Part shown: one piece after another, positions 1-9,194 of the stretch
How the letters are laid out: each line of letters opens with the position of its first letter
How positions within the stretch are numbered: the stretch's first letter is position 1
DNA from: Myxococcales bacterium
GTDB lineage: Bacteria; Myxococcota_A; Bradymonadia; UBA4248
Direction: 5' to 3'
Length of the DNA: 42,990 nt
Assembly (NCBI GenBank): GCA_004554395.1
Contig: SFMP01000143.1
Coordinates: 1 to 42,990, forward strand
The notes under the pieces: model-generated
What the model was told of the DNA's origin: nothing
Databases searched by the model: none
Seen by the model: only the letters and a program-made list of their open reading frames with translations
Program-made: the position numbers and the translations under genes

Positions 1-1
1 G

Positions 2-2374
2 ATATTAGATTTGTGCGGAAACCCAGCCCAAGTCGATCCATTTGCAGTGCGCGGACTCGTCCTCGGTGATATACAGTCGGGAAAGACGGCAAATTATACG
101 GCGATTTGTAACAAAGCTGCCGATTTGGGATATCGTTACATTATCGTATTAACAGGGGTAACAGAAGACTTACGACGTCAAACACAAGAACGACTCGATT
201 TGGAGTTCGTTGGGATGGATAGTCGAAGAGACAGAAATTTACAAGATGGTGGGTATCGTCTATATGGTGTGAGCCAGTACGGAGTTGGCAAACAAATCGC
301 GAGCTATACATCGTCTAATAGCGATTTTGAAGCGGGAAACTGCGAACAAACTGGGGTATTGAATCAAAACCCCGTTCTCATGGTCGTTAAAAAGAATAGT
401 AGTAGACTCAAGTCATTATACAAGTGGCTAAATAATAATCCAGGATCTCACTGTGCTGATATTGAGTATCCGCTATTGCTCATCGATGATGAGGCCGATA
501 ATGCTTCTATAAATGTAAGCGATACAGAAGACCCAACGGCAATAAACAGATGGATCCGAAAAATACTCAAAAAGTTCAAGAAGTCGACGTATCTAGCCGT
601 TACAGCAACGCCATACGCAAACATATTCATCGATCCTAGCCCTGAAAATGCTGATTTATTTCCATCGGACTTTATTTATAAATTAAATCCACCGAGTAAT
701 TATATCGGTCCAAAAATGATATTCTCTGACGATCCGGATTACAAGTGGGTGGAATTTATCGATCAATCAGAAGACAACCATCCCATACCTCTTTCAACAT
801 ATCGTTGTTCTGGGATTGGTGTATTACCTAACGATTTAATCGAGGCTATCAATTACTTCGTGTTGCTCAATGTGATTTTAAAGGTGAAAGAGCCTATTCT
901 CAAAAACATGTCGATGCTTGTTCATGTTTCAATGAAGAATGTTATCCAACGCAGCATATTTGATTTGATAAGGAATTACTTCGACAGTCTAAAAGCAGAC
1001 TTGAAAAATTATGCTCGTCGTCCAGATTGCGATAGTATTGAATCTATTTGCAATATACATCGAGTTTGGGATAAATTTAATCTCGCAGAGTATTCGAGTA
1101 AGGAATGGAATGATGTCTTACCTGCGTTGAATCAAGCATGCGAGAATATTCAAATTCAATGTATTAATTCGGAAGAGGAAGCTAGACTCAATTACCGAAG
1201 TAACGATGAAAATGGTCTAAGCGTAATCGCCGTCGGAGGTAACTGCTTGTCGCGTGGTCTGACGCTCGAAGGATTGTGCGTGTCATATTTTTGTCGTAAT
1301 GCACAGACATACGATACTTTGCTCCAAATGGGGCGATGGTTTGGTTATCGCGATAATTATGCACAGTACTGTAAAATATGGATGCCTGAACTCATTTTTG
1401 ACAATTTTGCAAGAGTAATGCGCGCAACCGAGGAACTCAAACGCGATATCGAAGAGATGGTTGAAGCTGGTAAGACGCCGAGCGAGTTTCGTCTAAAAGT
1501 GAGACACAATCCAGGTGCGCTTATGGTAACTGCTCTCAAAAAGATGAGAAACACTGAAATAGTGAGAATGCCAATTTCACTCATCGGGAGCCTCGTCGAA
1601 ACACCGAAATTGTGTTTTCCAAGAAAAATTGATAACGACAAGTTTGTGGATGCAAATGACGATGTCATGCGGGACTTTATTAAAAACCTCGATAAATACG
1701 GAACTCGTGTAGCAAATAGTGATGACCGCGCAGATGGTAATTACTTGTGGAAACACGTAGATATGAAGAAAATATGTGATTTAATAAGCAAGTTTAATGC
1801 CCATATGATGTCGTTGCAATATAGGACTGATGTACTTGTTGATTACATTAATAATAATCATTTCGATGATTGGAATGTCGTCATTCGTAGCCTCAAGAAA
1901 ACGGACGAAGCAAATTTGCTGACTTTTGAGAGTGGCGAGACGTTGTATGTCACTCCTGAGAATCGAACAATTGAAGTGTACAGTAATGATTGTGGAGGAG
2001 TCATTGCCATATCGGGCGCAAAAGGGAGAGTTGGATCTGGTGATGATACAAAGATCGGGCTAACAAAAGCTCAGATTGAACAGATTAGGGAAGAATATGC
2101 TGCTCGTGATAAGACTAAAAAGCTTTCCGACAAGGCGTTTTTGTCGATAGAAAGATCGCCTATTTTGTTCATTCACGCTATTAAGCCAAAGCCCGATAGT
2201 ATTGTGGTGCATGCCAGTTCTAGCATGACAAAAGAGCAGGTTATGGGAGTAGACTGTTTCTTTGCCTTGGGAATTGGCTTTGCTTGCTCCTGTGGTCGCA
2301 CAGCCGCCGAAGAGTACGCTTTATACGTCATTAATAATCGCGTTCGTGAGGATGAACAAGACGAAATCGAATAG
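2..2374 (+). CDS. Z1-domain superfamily II helicase-like ATPase, 5' end outside window
   Basis: The reading frame is open from base 2, so the true start lies upstream; 787 residues follow the TTG at 11 and the N-terminal part is missing. Numbering from that TTG, the helicase motifs are clear: Walker A GDIQSGKT (19-26), Walker B DDEAD (159-163), motif III TATPYANI (198-205), motif V around GGNCLSRG (409-416) and motif VI QMGRWFGYR (439-447). The combination fits the Z1 family (PF10593), ATPases found beside restriction or abortive-infection genes. It is followed closely by a PD-(D/E)XK protein and an AIPR protein, the usual partners of this family. By family precedent a cytosine methyltransferase and a GHKL ATPase may lie just upstream, but this cannot be seen. 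The gene is more AT-rich and uses AT-ending codons more than its neighbours, which suggests horizontal acquisition. Confidence 0.9.
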   Translation: MLDLCGNPAQVDPFAVRGLVLGDIQSGKTANYTAICNKAADLGYRYIIVLTGVTEDLRRQTQERLDLEFVGMDSRRDRNLQDGGYRLYGVSQYGVGKQIASYTSSNSDFEAGNCEQTGVLNQNPVLMVVKKNSSRLKSLYKWLNNNPGSHCADIEYPLLLIDDEADNASINVSDTEDPTAINRWIRKILKKFKKSTYLAVTATPYANIFIDPSPENADLFPSDFIYKLNPPSNYIGPKMIFSDDPDYKWVEFIDQSEDNHPIPLSTYRCSGIGVLPNDLIEAINYFVLLNVILKVKEPILKNMSMLVHVSMKNVIQRSIFDLIRNYFDSLKADLKNYARRPDCDSIESICNIHRVWDKFNLAEYSSKEWNDVLPALNQACENIQIQCINSEEEARLNYRSNDENGLSVIAVGGNCLSRGLTLEGLCVSYFCRNAQTYDTLLQMGRWFGYRDNYAQYCKIWMPELIFDNFARVMRATEELKRDIEEMVEAGKTPSEFRLKVRHNPGALMVTALKKMRNTEIVRMPISLIGSLVETPKLCFPRKIDNDKFVDANDDVMRDFIKNLDKYGTRVANSDDRADGNYLWKHVDMKKICDLISKFNAHMMSLQYRTDVLVDYINNNHFDDWNVVIRSLKKTDEANLLTFESGETLYVTPENRTIEVYSNDCGGVIAISGAKGRVGSGDDTKIGLTKAQIEQIREEYAARDKTKKLSDKAFLSIERSPILFIHAIKPKPDSIVVHASSSMTKEQVMGVDCFFALGIGFACSCGRTAAEEYALYVINNRVREDEQDEIE

Positions 2375-2417
2375 TTAGGTGGTAAACTCAATCAACTGTA
2401 GATTTGCGGAGGAACTT

Positions 2418-3359
2418 ATGTCGACGAGAGAACAATTAATCGAGAAATGGAATAGAATTACGTGTCATTCTGGGGGGGGATTTATGCTCGATGTCGAGCA
2501 TAATCTCGATTGGTATGTAGCATTGGTTGAAGAACGAAAAACGCTCATCTTTGTGAGTAATAGAAGGTTAAATCTAGGCGATCCGACGGATAGCGTCGAG
2601 TTGCGATGTATTGAGCGCGGGGATGGGCGTTACAATAATTGCTTTATTTTGCTCGATTCGTTGCTCGAAGAAGTGTTTATCGAGATGGCGATAGACCTCA
2701 TCGAAACTTCGCGACATGAATCAAGCGCAGAGCTAGCGATCGATAGCGTGATGTCGCGGTTTGAAAAATGGCGAATGCTCATGCGCGTCAAAAAAGGGAA
2801 GGTGCTCGATGGCGAAAAACTGCAGGGACTCATGGGCGAGGTGGTCTTTTTAAAATCTTTACTCGATTCAGGAAGATCCCCAGATTCTGTGTTAGATGGT
2901 TGGAAAGGGCCAGAATACGGAGTGCGTGATTTCGTTTATCCACAAGTGTGGTACGAGGTCAAGACGGTTGGATTCAAAGCGATCGATGTTACGATTTCGT
3001 CGATCGAGCAACTCGACGTCTCGACGTTGGGGGAACTCGTCGTCGTTCAATTGATTAAGTCACAAGAAGATGAGCCAGGATCGATGACGTTGAATGACAT
3101 GGTGAATGCCTGCAGCGAGAGCCTTGATGGACATGAACAGCTACAGCGTGCGTTTAAGCTCAAACTGGCAGAGTTCGGCTATGCAGAATCTGAAGCTTAT
3201 AATGATGCGTATTTCCGTCACATCGATACAATGCGTTATCGCGTCGACAATTCGTTCCCGCGTATCTGTCGCAATATGATCCCAGAAGCTGTATATAAAA
3301 TGACATATAAGTTATTGCTCGATCAACTCATTCCATGGAAATGTTCAGAGGACTTATAA
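2418..3359 (+). CDS. PD-(D/E)XK motif protein (DUF4420 type) of the Z1/AIPR module
   Basis: 313 residues. The start at 2418 is chosen because GCGGAGGA lies about 6 bases upstream; an in-frame start at 2379 has no such site. The middle of the protein carries the pattern of a PD-(D/E)XK nuclease: a Glu in LMGEVVFL, an Asp in VRDFVYP and the E-x-K of WYEVKT on the next strand. Length and order match the PF14390 family that sits between Z1 and AIPR genes in restriction-linked cassettes. It probably supplies the DNA-cutting activity of the system (inference). It begins about 40 bases after the Z1 gene and its stop codon directly abuts the AIPR start, so the three genes are almost certainly one operon. 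Confidence 0.85.
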   Translation: MSTREQLIEKWNRITCHSGGGFMLDVEHNLDWYVALVEERKTLIFVSNRRLNLGDPTDSVELRCIERGDGRYNNCFILLDSLLEEVFIEMAIDLIETSRHESSAELAIDSVMSRFEKWRMLMRVKKGKVLDGEKLQGLMGEVVFLKSLLDSGRSPDSVLDGWKGPEYGVRDFVYPQVWYEVKTVGFKAIDVTISSIEQLDVSTLGELVVVQLIKSQEDEPGSMTLNDMVNACSESLDGHEQLQRAFKLKLAEFGYAESEAYNDAYFRHIDTMRYRVDNSFPRICRNMIPEAVYKMTYKLLLDQLIPWKCSEDL

Positions 3360-5537
3360 ATGATGGATGAAATGAAGTCTGTAGACAATATGCAGGACTA
3401 TGGTTCGTCATCGGTTATTGCGGAAGAGCAGCCGATGACGGCGGCGGAGTGCTTTCGCCATGAATTTCTTCAAGAAGTCAAGGTGACATCACAAGAGAGT
3501 GGCGAAGGATCGACTCGGGCTTTTGTCGATAAGATGGTCGATTATTTGCGCGAGGCCGAAGTTATATTCGAGGCGGAAGCGTGTTTTTTTAGCGAAAGAG
3601 TCGGGCGGAGCAATTGTCGAGTCGATGGGTATTATTACGACGAAGCCGATAAGGTGATGACGTTGTTTATTGCCGATTACGAAGGACTGGACGACGAGCG
3701 TCGCCTGACGAGTACGACTGCGCAAAAGCGTTTCGACATGCTCGCCAGTTTTGCCAAAGCGGCGCTCGGCGGAAAGCTCGACAATCGAGTCGAAAAGAGT
3801 CAACCGATAGCCGATTTGATCGACGTGTTTCATTGTCACAAGCACGATATTCGAAAGTATGTATTTATATTGTTGACAGATGCGAAGATTAGTCTGAATC
3901 AAACGACACCGAAAAGCGATGAAATCGGTTCGTTGCCAACCGAATTAGAAATTTGGGATATCGAGCGCATATATAAAGTGTGCGCCTCGGATAAGGGACG
4001 AGAGCCAATCGCCGTCGATTTCTGTCAATATACTCAAGATGGGCTTGATTGCATTTGCGCAAATGTTGCTAGTATTGGGAAGTATACGAGTTATTTGGCG
4101 GTGATTCGAGGCGATGTTCTGTGCGCTATTTATGATCAGTATGGGGCGCGTTTACTCGAGAGCAATGTGCGATCGTTTCTGACGACGAAAGTCGCCGTTA
4201 ATAAGAATATTCGCAATACGATATTAAATGCGCCCGAGATGTTTTTTGCCTACAACAACGGCATATCGGTCACGGCAAGGGGCGTCGAAGTCGACGCGAC
4301 ACCCGATGGTCTCAAACTTCGTTTTGCGAGAGATTTTCAGATTATCAACGGCGGTCAGACGACGGCTTCGTTGTCGCATGCGCGGCATAGAGAAGGCAAT
4401 CGCGTCGATTTGAGCAAGATATTTGTCCAGATGAAGTTGACGGCGATCGACGATACCGTCTCGAATGAAGAGTACGATAAACTCGTCATGGATATATCGC
4501 GCTCATCGAATAGCCAGAACAAAGTGAGCGATGCAGACTTTTTTGCATCTCATCCGTTCCATCGCAATTTTGAGCAGTTATCGCTTCAAGTCTATGCGCC
4601 TGCAAAGCTCGTCGGTGCTTGCGATACGCAATGGTTTTATGAGCGTGCTCGTGGGCAATACATCCAGGCTCAAGCGCGGATGAGTCCTGCAAAAAAGCGC
4701 GAATTTGAGCGGATTCACCCTAAGAAGCAAGTGATCAAGAAGACGGATGTGTCGAAAGTTCACAATACTTGGCGCGGGAATCCGCATATCGTGAGCAAGG
4801 GAGCACAGACGAATTTTGCCAAATTTGCGACGTATATCGACGAAGAATGGAAACGCGACGAGACGCAATTTAACAAATTGTATTTTCAAAAGACCGTTGC
4901 GCTCATCATCATGTTTCAGTGTGTCGAACGAGAAGTGTCGATGCAAAGTTGGTATCGCGGCGGATATCGTGCCAATATCGTGTGCTATACGATAGCGCTA
5001 CTTCACCATTTAATCGTCGCGCAGTATAAGAAATTGGAATTTGATTTCAATGTTATTTGGAAAATGCAAAGCGTACCCGAGGCATTGAGATGTATACTCG
5101 TCGATTTGAGTCGATGCGTATTTGACGTGTTGACGGGAGGGAATGACCACGTACAAAACGTCACACAATGGTGTAAGCAAGAGGCATGTTGGTCGCAAGT
5201 TAATAAGATATCTTACAGTTTGCCCGAGTCGATAAAACAGTTTCTCGTCGACAAAGACGAAGCACAGAGTGCGAAGAAGTCGGCTCGCAGGGAACAAAAG
5301 ATTGAACTCGGTATCAATGCACAAATGAGTTTAATGAACTATAAATCGAATTATTGGCAATCGTTGCGCGAGTTTGCAAAGCGAGAGCGCATTTTTATGC
5401 CGAATGATGAAAAATATATATCATTAATTGAAAACGCCTCGATTACGCGGCAGCCCAACGAAGTACAGTGCATGCAATTATTGAAATTGATCGAACGAGC
5501 CAAGGAGAATGGCTGGGTAGAACCGGCATCGGTTTGA
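3360..5537 (+). CDS. AIPR family (abortive infection phage resistance) protein
   Basis: 725 residues, starting at the base after the previous stop, with AGAGGA upstream as ribosome site. The hallmark AIPR block is present: FFAYNNGISVTARG near residue 295 and QIINGGQTTASL near residue 330, followed by FVQMKLTAI. PF10592 proteins occur in phage-resistance operons and with Z1 and PD-(D/E)XK proteins. The N-terminal part contains CRVDGYYYDE and then LFIADY, which resembles the D...(D/E) strand arrangement of nuclease folds, but no clear E-x-K is visible, so nuclease activity is not claimed. It is the last gene of the module; the following 360 bases hold palindromic repeats. Confidence 0.85.
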   Translation: MMDEMKSVDNMQDYGSSSVIAEEQPMTAAECFRHEFLQEVKVTSQESGEGSTRAFVDKMVDYLREAEVIFEAEACFFSERVGRSNCRVDGYYYDEADKVMTLFIADYEGLDDERRLTSTTAQKRFDMLASFAKAALGGKLDNRVEKSQPIADLIDVFHCHKHDIRKYVFILLTDAKISLNQTTPKSDEIGSLPTELEIWDIERIYKVCASDKGREPIAVDFCQYTQDGLDCICANVASIGKYTSYLAVIRGDVLCAIYDQYGARLLESNVRSFLTTKVAVNKNIRNTILNAPEMFFAYNNGISVTARGVEVDATPDGLKLRFARDFQIINGGQTTASLSHARHREGNRVDLSKIFVQMKLTAIDDTVSNEEYDKLVMDISRSSNSQNKVSDADFFASHPFHRNFEQLSLQVYAPAKLVGACDTQWFYERARGQYIQAQARMSPAKKREFERIHPKKQVIKKTDVSKVHNTWRGNPHIVSKGAQTNFAKFATYIDEEWKRDETQFNKLYFQKTVALIIMFQCVEREVSMQSWYRGGYRANIVCYTIALLHHLIVAQYKKLEFDFNVIWKMQSVPEALRCILVDLSRCVFDVLTGGNDHVQNVTQWCKQEACWSQVNKISYSLPESIKQFLVDKDEAQSAKKSARREQKIELGINAQMSLMNYKSNYWQSLREFAKRERIFMPNDEKYISLIENASITRQPNEVQCMQLLKLIERAKENGWVEPASV

Positions 5538-5591
5538 GCGTAAGCGTTTGAACGAAGTATTCGCGTGGGGGCGATCGATCGCCCTGGGAAA

Positions 5592-5710
5592 GCGCGGCGT
5601 ATTGGCATGGCCAATAGCCGCGCAAAGAGGGCGTATTGAGACCGCGTAGCGGGCGAAATAGCCCGATGGCTGAGCGTATTGAGCCTGCGTAGCGGCGAAA
5701 TAGCGCAGCC
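5592..5710 (+). repeat. Array A of bulged-G TATT/AATA palindromes (3 units)
   Basis: Three hairpins at 5592-5623, 5629-5664 and 5668-5710. Each has an outer stem, a single unpaired G, TATT, an inner stem-loop, AATA, and the matching outer stem. Outer stems are GCGCGGC/GCCGCGC, GGGC/GCCC and GGCTGAGC/GCGCAGCC. They lie between the AIPR gene and the first kinase; the rest of 5538-5897 shows no gene and no promoter I can support. Confidence 0.85.
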
Positions 5711-5897
5711 TCAAAAAGAAATGAACTCGACAAATGCACCCGTTTTTGTGCATTGATGCAGTGGGTCTATGGAGGGCGGGTTGCATTATGTTGATTTAAA
5801 TGCGGTATTCGTATAAGAAAGGTGGAGTTTGCGGGGGCAAGGCATGTTGTTACAGCTGGGGTGGCTGTTGTAATGTTGAAGGTTGGAGCATCGCGAT

Positions 5898-7730
5898 ATG
5901 GTAGAAGAGAAGAAGTTAGCGCAAGTGGCGCCCAGGCGTGACGAATACGAGGGTTATCGCGATGCGGTGGTCGAAGAGCGGGTGGAGGCAAATGCCGATC
6001 AGAACGCGTTGATCCCGTGTATTGCGGGGCGATATGACGTGTTAGAGTGCATGGGGCAGGGTAGCCAGGGGGAGGTTTATCGGGCTCGTCGTCGAACGGA
6101 TGGCGCCGAGGTCGCGATTAAAGTCATGCATATCAAGTCGGTGAAGAACTGGAAGATGTATGAATTGTTTCATCGCGAAGCCCAGGTTCTTTCGGCGATC
6201 GATATCGAGGGCGTGGCGAAGTTTTACGAGGCGATCGAAGACTTAGATAGTGCCGACCCGGTGTCGGTGATCGTGCAACAATTCGTCGATGGGCATGCAT
6301 TGAGCGAGTTTATCAAGGCGCATCATCGATTTTTGTTGTGCGATATTGCCGATATACTCATCCAATTGACAAAGATATTAGAAAGATTGCACCATTCGAA
6401 TCCGCCGATTATTCATCGCGATATCAAACCGAGCAATATCATGTTGGAAGATTTGCCACGTGGATATAGAGTTTGGCTGATCGATTTTGGCGCGGTGGCG
6501 AATCCACAAGTCAAAGACGGCGGATCGACGGTGGCCGGGACGTATGGTTATATGGCGCCCGAGCAATTGATGGGGCAGCCCAAACCTGCGAGTGATTTGT
6601 ATTCGATGGCGGTGATGGCATTTTACATGTTGACAGGTGTGCCCCCCGAGGCGATCGAGGTTCAAGATTTCCGGCTTCTCATCGATCCACATTTGCAGAA
6701 TTTGCCGTTCCCAGTCACGGTCTTATTGCGCCAAATGCTCGAACCGCATATCGATCAACGATTGACCGATACGAATAAGATATTGCGTGCACTGGAACAG
6801 ATAAAGAAAAGCAATTTCAATGGATTGCAATCGCTCGTTCAAGATGGATTCGTCGCGAAAGAAGTCGAAGTTTTGCCGATGAAGTCGTACAAGCAAGGGG
6901 GATGTGTCGAGCAATGGGATGCTTTGAGCGATGTGTTGCCGCGCAAATTGCCGAGTGTCATCGAAAAGCGATTCGAGAAATCTCTCAATCAATTCACCTG
7001 GTGCTCGGATGATACGGAGATCGATGAATATGGCAGGTTGACGAAATGGACTGTTCGCCATCGCGTCTTTTTGCGTTCGCTGAAATCTCGTAGACGCGTG
7101 ATGAACCAATTGGTGGAGTCTGCTCCAGAGTTCACGAAAGGCCAATGGTACGTTTTCTGGAGTGTTTTGGTTGTTATGTTGTTTTTAGCTATTTATTGCT
7201 CAATTGTCGATGATTTTTCAGTGGTAGTATTTTTGATTTGCTTTTTTTACATGCTAGGAGCTACAATCATTTCTACATGGCGATCAGGTAAAAAGGATGA
7301 AAGTGCGCATGATTATACAAAAGTCGTCATTACGAATCCATATAAGCGCATTCTTCCGTTGTTAGAATATGGTCGAAAGACGTTAGCATCGGTGGTGTCG
7401 ATTGAATTTGAATTGTATGATGATACCACTAGTATTGAATATCGGCCGTTGTGGAAGGTGACGTATGCATTTAATCCAGTCGATGATTCGAGCGAAGAAG
7501 ATTTATTGCGTTATTTTTATACGCGCCGAGAGCCAACAGATCTCAAACCCGGAGATCTCATTCCTTGTATATATATCATAGCAAACGATGAAAAAGGCGA
7601 ATACGTCTATAGCATGCCATGGCCTGTTTTGGAGTTCGACGATGTATATTTATCGGGCGATATTTGCAAGCTCGTGACGTCGTTCAATCGCATCGTCGTG
7701 GTCAATTCAGCTGGATCAAGTGCCGATTAG
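5898..7730 (+). CDS. Ser/Thr protein kinase with two C-terminal membrane segments
   Basis: 610 residues from the ATG at 5898, preferred over an upstream TTG at 5883 because GGAG lies about 9 bases before it. A Hanks-type kinase domain is complete: glycine-rich loop GQGSQGEV (53-60), VAIK lysine at 75, HRDIKPSN (173-180), DFG (196-198) and APEQ (220-223). It should phosphorylate Ser/Thr with ATP in the cytoplasm. After the kinase comes a linker, then two hydrophobic segments at about 416-435 and 440-460, then a soluble tail of about 150 residues whose function I do not recognise. A second kinase of similar plan starts 9 bases downstream, so the two are co-transcribed and probably paralogous. 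Substrates cannot be told from the sequence. Confidence 0.9.
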   Translation: MVEEKKLAQVAPRRDEYEGYRDAVVEERVEANADQNALIPCIAGRYDVLECMGQGSQGEVYRARRRTDGAEVAIKVMHIKSVKNWKMYELFHREAQVLSAIDIEGVAKFYEAIEDLDSADPVSVIVQQFVDGHALSEFIKAHHRFLLCDIADILIQLTKILERLHHSNPPIIHRDIKPSNIMLEDLPRGYRVWLIDFGAVANPQVKDGGSTVAGTYGYMAPEQLMGQPKPASDLYSMAVMAFYMLTGVPPEAIEVQDFRLLIDPHLQNLPFPVTVLLRQMLEPHIDQRLTDTNKILRALEQIKKSNFNGLQSLVQDGFVAKEVEVLPMKSYKQGGCVEQWDALSDVLPRKLPSVIEKRFEKSLNQFTWCSDDTEIDEYGRLTKWTVRHRVFLRSLKSRRRVMNQLVESAPEFTKGQWYVFWSVLVVMLFLAIYCSIVDDFSVVVFLICFFYMLGATIISTWRSGKKDESAHDYTKVVITNPYKRILPLLEYGRKTLASVVSIEFELYDDTTSIEYRPLWKVTYAFNPVDDSSEEDLLRYFYTRREPTDLKPGDLIPCIYIIANDEKGEYVYSMPWPVLEFDDVYLSGDICKLVTSFNRIVVVNSAGSSAD

Positions 7731-7739
7731 GAGGAAACG

Positions 7740-9194
7740 ATGGAACAACTCAATCAGACCGATAAAGCCAACGACGCCGCAGGGCAGGGTATGGAAAATG
7801 TGCACGAAGGTGCGAATCGAGGTGTGGCTCAGGAGTCGAATCGAGGTGTGGCTAACGAAGCCGTGTCGACGGCGAAGCCCGAGATCGCCACGCCCGAGAT
7901 AATGCAACGCCGTTATCGATTTGTTCGACTCATTGGCGAGGGATCGTATGCGAAGACGTATTTGGCGGTTGATCGCGTATCGGGGGCGAAGGTTGCGGTT
8001 AAACAGCTCAAGACCGTTGGTGATTTCAAATCGCTCGACTTATTTCGTCGCGAAGTCGAAACGATGAAGAGCGTCGACATCGATGGCGTGCCGAAATACC
8101 TCGATTACGTCGAGCGCAAGGGATCGTATGACGATTATTACATCGTTCAAGAATTTATCGATGGTCGATCGCTACTCGATTGTATCGACGAGATGAATGA
8201 AAGCGGTTTAGTGTTTGCAGAGAGAATCGTATTGGATTTTGCCAATAGCATGGTTCAGATATTGTTTTTGCTCGAAACGCAGTATCAGCCGCCGATAATC
8301 CATCGCGACATCAAGCCATCGAATATTCTCTTGACGCCAGACATGAAGTTTTATCTCATCGATTTTGGCGCGGTTGCCAATCCCGAGCGCAAGAGTTTGA
8401 ATTCGACGATAGCGGGTACGCAAGGTTATATGGCGCCCGAGCAGCTCATGGGCGATTGTACGATTCAATCGGATTACTATGGGTTAGGTGCGACGATGTT
8501 GCACATGATTACGGGTGTGCCGCCGTATAAGATCGATACCGATGGGATGAAGTTGCAATTCGAACAAGTGATTGCGGAACAAGCGCCCCATACGAGCGAA
8601 CGTATGATTGGTGCGCTTTCGAAATTATTGGCAGTCCGCCCCGAAGAACGACCTAAAAATTGTGCCGAATTATACGAACTTCTCAACAAGTCTGAATCGG
8701 AAGACGATAATGACAATAGGAAGAAGAAGTGGAATAAATACGATCTGAAGTCTTATAAAGACCGCGATGGGCATGCGATTGGGAAGATTCAGAAAGTCAT
8801 CGGGCAGAATGTGAAAACCGTTTTCTATACATTCGAGTGCAATGACGACGTATTTGTAGGGTATTTTAACGTAAGATTGGCGAAGTACGACGAAAAAGAG
8901 TTCCAGGCATTATATGCCAAGAACCCAGAGTTATTTTCTGAGTTTGTTGATAATATCGAAAATAACGATTACCTCATCGGTGCAAAAGTCAATGTCAAAT
9001 ACAATTTTGGAGAAAACTCCTGTGGTTCGCGCTTGGCGAAAGACCAAGACGAAGTACGAATTCAACTATTGGAGCCTTGGATAAAGAAAGGTGAGATATC
9101 GTATAATCCGTTTGTTCTAGAAGAAAGTGAGGTGAATCCGGTTATGAAAATACCTGCAGAAGAAGGATCACTGTTTTCGATAGGCTTTCACTAG
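7740..9194 (+). CDS. Ser/Thr protein kinase, soluble
   Basis: 484 residues, with TAGGAGGAA directly upstream of the ATG. An N-terminal stretch of about 55 residues contains a short duplication (NRGVA twice). The kinase domain has GEGSYAK (66-72), VAVK lysine at 88, HRDIKPSN (188-195), DFGAVANP (208-215) and MAPEQLMG (231-238). The last two blocks are nearly the same as in the kinase upstream, pointing to tandem duplication. Unlike that kinase, it has no membrane segment. The C-terminal 150 residues are of unknown function. Its TAG stop overlaps the stop of the convergent gene on the other strand: the palindrome CTAG at 9191-9194 serves both. Confidence 0.9.
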   Translation: MEQLNQTDKANDAAGQGMENVHEGANRGVAQESNRGVANEAVSTAKPEIATPEIMQRRYRFVRLIGEGSYAKTYLAVDRVSGAKVAVKQLKTVGDFKSLDLFRREVETMKSVDIDGVPKYLDYVERKGSYDDYYIVQEFIDGRSLLDCIDEMNESGLVFAERIVLDFANSMVQILFLLETQYQPPIIHRDIKPSNILLTPDMKFYLIDFGAVANPERKSLNSTIAGTQGYMAPEQLMGDCTIQSDYYGLGATMLHMITGVPPYKIDTDGMKLQFEQVIAEQAPHTSERMIGALSKLLAVRPEERPKNCAELYELLNKSESEDDNDNRKKKWNKYDLKSYKDRDGHAIGKIQKVIGQNVKTVFYTFECNDDVFVGYFNVRLAKYDEKEFQALYAKNPELFSEFVDNIENNDYLIGAKVNVKYNFGENSCGSRLAKDQDEVRIQLLEPWIKKGEISYNPFVLEESEVNPVMKIPAEEGSLFSIGFH

